Shown: one piece after another, positions 29,292-32,274 of the stretch
Layout of the letters: every line of letters starts with the position of its first letter
How positions within the stretch are numbered: position 1 is the stretch's first letter
IMG/VR virus record: IMGVR_UViG_3300028790_000014
Span: 1-32,274 of that record
Direction: 5' to 3' (one strand)
Length of the DNA stretch: 32,274 bases
Source of the DNA: a virus
Translations under genes and position numbers: made by a program
Notes under the pieces: generated by a model
Databases searched by the model: none
What the model saw: only the letters and a program-made list of their open reading frames with translations
What the model was told of the DNA's origin: nothing

Positions 29292-30475
29292 GAGTAGCTC
29301 TGCCGAAGGTCTTTGACGAGCGACCCGTCGCAGCTGATCCACTGGGCGGCCACGAGGTCAGCCAGGGCGGTGCGGAACCGCTGCAGTCGCTTCGATGCCT
29401 CAATCCCGGTCTCCCCGGCATAGCTTTCCGGCACCAGGCCAACCCGGATGCATTCCTCCTGCCATGCTGCCCTGGTGGTTTCGCCTGGTCTCATAGGACG
29501 AGACACCAGGGCATCGAGCAGCGACTTGTGGAACCGCTGGGCGTAGGGCTTCGGTGCTGCCTTGGCCTTTGCCTTGGCAACGGCGTCGGCCTTCGGGTCG
29601 AGCAGTTCGTGCGACCAGCCCATGCCCTTGGGCAGCAGCACCAGCTTGACCTGGGCGAAGTCCTCCCAGCGATCGGGATGGCGGTTGCGTGCCTTGCCGG
29701 CGGGCGGGTCGAAGCCCAGGGTGAACCCGGTCTCGCCGTGTCCCAGCGCGGCCTTTGCCTCGTCGTCCAGCGGCTGCTGCACCGCCACCACGTCGAACAT
29801 CCAGCCCTTGGTGCTGGTGCCGTATTGCCGGTTCGCGTTCCAGCCGGTGTGATCGAGCCACATCTGAGCGATGCCCAACTTGGTCAGATACTGCACCAGA
29901 GGCTTGGCTGGCTCCCAGGTATCCTCTTCCTTCATGCTCCCGGCCAGCAGGGACATGACGTTGTCGAACACCACCATGCCCGGCGAGCACAGCTTGATCA
30001 GCTCGATGATCCAGTCGATGCCCTCCGGGCTGTTCAGCACAGCTGGCTTGAGCAGGTGCGGGAACTGGGCGGCGATGGCGTCCTGATCCTGCAGCGAGAA
30101 GCAGAGCAGCATGTGGGGATCGATCCCCGGCTGGTGCTGCTGCATCAGCCGCAGGCGGCTCTGCAGGCCGTCCACCGACATTTCGCCGTCGATGATGAGC
30201 ACCCTTGTGGCCTGCTCGCACTGCCAGTGGCAGAAGTCCGCCCCGGCGGCGACCGCCCCGGCGATGGCGTGCGCCAGCAGTGTCTTGCCGATGCCGGTGG
30301 TACCGACCAGCCAGACGCGGGAATTGTTGGTGATCACGTCACCCAGCAGGCGAACTCTGGGCGGTAGATGCCGGTTCAGCCAGCTGTCCAGCGACAAGGC
30401 ATCGACGATCGACGTCTGGGCTGCGCCGTTGCCAGGCGGTGGCTTCGCCCAGGCGCCGGCATTGGTAGCGCTCAT
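29288..30475 (-). CDS. RepA/DnaB-like replicative ATPase
   Basis: This protein has 395 residues. Walker A is GTTGIGKT (residues 58-65), after LLGDVITNNSRVWLV. A second acidic strand, RVLIIDGEMS, follows at about 92-101, and Walker B is MVVFDN (168-173). A sensor region with WLDHTGWNANRQYGTSTKGWMFDVV lies at about 208-232. This is the RecA-fold ATPase of plasmid RepA/phage helicases, which unwinds DNA at the origin. It is coupled to the primase gene by ATGA, and a putative iteron origin lies directly behind its stop. The C-terminal part (about 290-395) is probably a winged-helix-type region. Confidence 0.85.
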   Translation of the reverse strand: MSATNAGAWAKPPPGNGAAQTSIVDALSLDSWLNRHLPPRVRLLGDVITNNSRVWLVGTTGIGKTLLAHAIAGAVAAGADFCHWQCEQATRVLIIDGEMSVDGLQSRLRLMQQHQPGIDPHMLLCFSLQDQDAIAAQFPHLLKPAVLNSPEGIDWIIELIKLCSPGMVVFDNVMSLLAGSMKEEDTWEPAKPLVQYLTKLGIAQMWLDHTGWNANRQYGTSTKGWMFDVVAVQQPLDDEAKAALGHGETGFTLGFDPPAGKARNRHPDRWEDFAQVKLVLLPKGMGWSHELLDPKADAVAKAKAKAAPKPYAQRFHKSLLDALVSRPMRPGETTRAAWQEECIRVGLVPESYAGETGIEASKRLQRFRTALADLVAAQWISCDGSLVKDLRQSYS

Positions 30476-31266
30476 GATGGTCCCCCTTTGGTGGCGCTTT
30501 CGATGGTCCTCCGTGCTTCCAGGTCAGACAGGCCGAGGCTGGCGGTGACCGGCAACAGTGCTGCCGCGACCGCCGGGGTGCCTAATCCCTTCTCCCCCAG
30601 CCGCCTCGCTGCCCAGTAGAGCAGGTTGTTGCGCTCGCCCTCAGGAGCCTCTGAGAGGCGCTTGAGGATGCCCGCTATGCCGCCCTCGCCGGAACTGCCG
30701 GACGCCTTCCAGACCGTCCTGGCGGGCGCGGGGGGCGGCATGGTTAGCAGTCTCAGCCAGTCAGGGAAGGGCGCGATGGGCGACTCATCGAGGCACTCCA
30801 GCCCGGCGGCGAACCAGAAGATCACGTAACCCCCGTCGCCGCGGGTATCGATGCCACGACAGATGCGCCCTGCGGTGTTGCCGATGCCATGCCCGTCGCG
30901 GAAGTAGAGGTGCAGGCCGCCAGACCGGGTCTGGAAGACGCGGGTAGACAGGCGAGGGTGGTGATCCTGCCACCATTGCCACGCCTCGATGTGTCGCGGC
31001 GAGTCGATATCCACCACCCAGACGCCAGACACGGCGCCCGTGGCGATGCCGATGAGCGGCGCGGGATACCGCCGCCACAGCACCTCGATCTGCGCCGGAT
31101 CACGCGACGCGTCCTTGAACCCATGCGGGCATGACGGGCGCTTGTCCAATCGGCACGGGAAGACCGCCCACCCACAGTTGCGGGCGAGGTTGACCGCCAT
31201 GGTCAACGCATCGTCAGCCGATGGGACGAAGCTTGCGTCTGTGGATGTTTCGGGGGTATCGGACAT
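30472..31266 (-). CDS. Primase-polymerase (prim-pol)
   Basis: The gene encodes 264 residues with AAAGG 7 nt before the ATG. The N-terminal 200 residues fit the bifunctional primase/polymerase fold: NCGWAVFPCRLDKRPSCPHGFKDAS, then LIGIATGAVSGVWVVDIDSPRH (metal-binding DID at residues 86-88), TRSGGLHLYFRDGHGIGN (113-130) and IDTRGDGGYVIF. The C-terminus (RLSEAPEGERNNLLYWAARRLGE) is the usual helical tail that binds the helicase. It makes primers for phage replication together with the following ATPase gene. Confidence 0.9.
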   Translation of the reverse strand: MSDTPETSTDASFVPSADDALTMAVNLARNCGWAVFPCRLDKRPSCPHGFKDASRDPAQIEVLWRRYPAPLIGIATGAVSGVWVVDIDSPRHIEAWQWWQDHHPRLSTRVFQTRSGGLHLYFRDGHGIGNTAGRICRGIDTRGDGGYVIFWFAAGLECLDESPIAPFPDWLRLLTMPPPAPARTVWKASGSSGEGGIAGILKRLSEAPEGERNNLLYWAARRLGEKGLGTPAVAAALLPVTASLGLSDLEARRTIESATKGGPS

Positions 31267-31269
31267 TCG

Positions 31270-31342
31270 TTGGCCTTTCGCTGGTTTGGACCTTTCGTCG
31301 GGTTGGACCTTCGTCGGTGGTCATCGGTGGTCCTTCATCGGG
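31270..31342. repeat. Iterated GGNCCTTTCGTCGG-type boxes before primase
   Basis: Four related boxes lie in a row upstream of the primase start: TTGGCCTTTCGCTGG (31270), TTTGGACCTTTCGTCGGG (31285), TTGGACCTTCGTCGG (31303) and TGGTCCTTCATCGGG (31328). The nearest copy supplies the ribosome site on the minus strand. They may be operator or iteron sites for the replication genes. They differ from the GTGAC iterons behind the helicase. Confidence 0.5.
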
Positions 31343-31385
31343 TCACGCACTCCAGGGACGGCTTGGCAGGCGCCTGGATCGAACA

Positions 31386-31419
31386 AAGGGCCGGTGGGGA
31401 TTGCCAGCCACCGGCCCTT
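31386..31419 (-). terminator. Rho-independent terminator behind the rightmost gene
   Basis: AAGGGCCGGTGG at 31386-31397 pairs perfectly with CCACCGGCCCTT at 31408-31419, with a 10-nt loop. On the minus strand the stem is followed by TGTTCGA after the CCCTT, giving a short T-rich end. It lies between the rightmost gene and the primase gene. Confidence 0.65.
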
Positions 31420-31457
31420 CGCTCATATAACACCAGTCTCTTGTGTGTAGGCTTTCC

Positions 31458-31491
31458 GCGGCCCCGGTTCGCTCGACACGTCCGGGGCCGC
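31458..31491 (-). terminator. Second hairpin behind the rightmost gene
   Basis: GCGGCCCCGG at 31458-31467 pairs perfectly with CCGGGGCCGC at 31482-31491, with a 14-nt loop, 8 nt after the stop of the rightmost gene. There is no T run, but with the hairpin at 31386 it makes a tandem stop signal. Confidence 0.45.
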
Positions 31492-31498
31492 AACTATG

Positions 31499-32272
31499 TC
31501 AGGCGCGTGCCCTGAACCCCGGCATCGGTCGCTTGCGACGGGCCAGCAACTCCTCCACTGTCGAGGGCAGTGTGCGCGGTTTCAGATCCTCCGGTTCAGC
31601 GCCGCCCAGCACCACCCGCAGATCACGCACGATGCCAAACGCCTCGGCCCGGCGCTTCACATCCGTCTGGTCCTCGTGCAGCGCCCACATCAGCGAGCGA
31701 TACTCGCCCTTGCTCATCACCGGCTTGCCACGCGACATCCGCTCCAGCCGCCGGTCGGCCTCGGTCAGTTTCGACTGGTAGAGCGGGTCGAGCACCTCGG
31801 CGACATGCTTGCGGACACGCCGCGTCACCTCGTCATCCACCCGCACCGCATACTCCCGCTCCTGGCGGCGTATGAGGGCACTCAGACGGTCCTTGGCCTT
31901 CTGCCCCAGGCCCAACGCCTCGGCCAGCTGCAGCACGTCCACAGGCGCCTCGGCGATGCCCTCGACACGCCCCCGCTCGGCAGCGATCGCCGCCTCCACC
32001 ACGATGCGCGACTTGCCGGTGGCCTGCACCACGTCGGCCACGCTGATCGCCTCGCCCGCCTCCACCAGAGGACGCACGTGTTCCCGCACACCCGTCGTGG
32101 CGTTGCTGGTGCCCGCCTTGGTGCTCTTGCCGGATGGCTTGTAATTGGGGTCCTGCCGGCGCTGCCACGTGCGGATGTCCACCGGGTTGGCGTAGGGACA
32201 CAGGTGCAGTGAAATCACTGCACCATCCACCTGACCGGCCAACCACATCGCAGCCGACCGCCATGTGCGGTC
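31499..32272 (-). CDS. Unidentified HTH-like protein, 5' end possibly beyond window
   Basis: An ATG at 32248 gives 249 residues, but it has no ribosome site and the frame stays open to the window edge (DRTWRSAA precedes MWLAGQ). The start therefore probably lies outside. The sequence has LHLCPYANPVDIRTWQRRQDPNYKPSG, then an HTH-like part (ISVADVVQATGKSRIVVEAAIAAERG). A long helical section with basic residues follows (RVDDEVTRRVRKHVAEVLDPLYQSKLTEADRRLERM), then STVEELLARRKRPMPGFRARA. It looks like a DNA-binding regulator or replication factor. It lacks ParB's CTP-binding motifs, so it is not a partner for the parS sites. Confidence 0.6.
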   Translation of the reverse strand, partial: DRTWRSAAMWLAGQVDGAVISLHLCPYANPVDIRTWQRRQDPNYKPSGKSTKAGTSNATTGVREHVRPLVEAGEAISVADVVQATGKSRIVVEAAIAAERGRVEGIAEAPVDVLQLAEALGLGQKAKDRLSALIRRQEREYAVRVDDEVTRRVRKHVAEVLDPLYQSKLTEADRRLERMSRGKPVMSKGEYRSLMWALHEDQTDVKRRAEAFGIVRDLRVVLGGAEPEDLKPRTLPSTVEELLARRKRPMPGFRARA

Positions 32273-32274
32273 AC

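Noticed and set aside
31499-32272. The HTH-like protein at the right edge as a ParB for the two parS sites
   Set aside because: It has an HTH-like part but no ParB CTP-binding box or ParB-type N-terminal domain, and its frame runs off the window.
1-32274. Integrase, attachment site or lysogeny repressor
   Set aside because: No recombinase motif, tRNA-like end or CI-like repressor was found on either strand, so lysogeny cannot be claimed from this window.

Overview
The window is part of a tailed-phage genome of podovirus type, or a prophage of one; the short-tail assignment rests on gene content. It is GC-rich and densely packed, with most neighbouring genes joined by ATGA/GTGA or 1-nt stop/start overlaps. 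The capsid protein resembles the DUF5309/SU10 type, the portal the large P22-like type, and the adaptor and nozzle proteins the short-tail connector type. No integrase, endolysin, DNA polymerase, tRNA or host gene is visible. The host is probably a Gram-negative proteobacterium, possibly alphaproteobacterial. This is inferred from the GC content, a PEP-CTERM cargo protein and two chromosomal-type parS sequences, and is not proven. Both window ends cut through genes on the minus strand.

Layout from right to left, the direction of most transcription. 32274-28276 (minus) holds an unidentified protein with a helix-turn-helix-like segment that enters from the right edge, two tandem terminator-type hairpins, a primase-polymerase, a RepA/DnaB-like ATPase, a putative iteron origin at about 29062-29291, a small gene and a DUF5681 protein. 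28136-27146 is a small-gene island built around an unusually symmetric divergent promoter. Two small genes are read rightward from it, and three (two of them membrane microproteins) are read leftward. 25167-27149 (plus) is a lone 660-residue protein carrying one parS sequence.

25102-15327 (minus) is the packaging and head module. In order it contains a small HTH protein (terminase small subunit candidate), TerL, an HNH endonuclease, small proteins, the portal, small ORFs over 10-bp-phased repeats, a scaffold-like protein carrying the second parS sequence, a PEP-CTERM protein, two overlapping small ORFs and the major capsid protein. A plus-strand HNH/AP2 endonuclease is wedged directly behind the capsid gene. 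14695-1 (minus) is the connector, tail and ejection module. It contains connector-side proteins, the adaptor, a Cys-cluster/lectin-like fusion, a beta-helix tailspike, several lectin-like tail proteins, two more HNH genes, a collar-domain fibre, the nozzle-like protein, a GNAT-like protein and two internal virion proteins.

The most notable signals not explained by standard phage genes are: (i) two perfect 18-bp palindromes containing the universal parS sequence, with no ParB in view; (ii) an exosortase-sorted PEP-CTERM protein inside the head module; (iii) a hairpin plus pentanucleotide-periodic array found twice, each time just behind a stop codon; (iv) the mirror-image divergent promoter, whose two mRNAs would share nearly the same leader; and (v) an iteron-dense origin candidate next to the replication genes.
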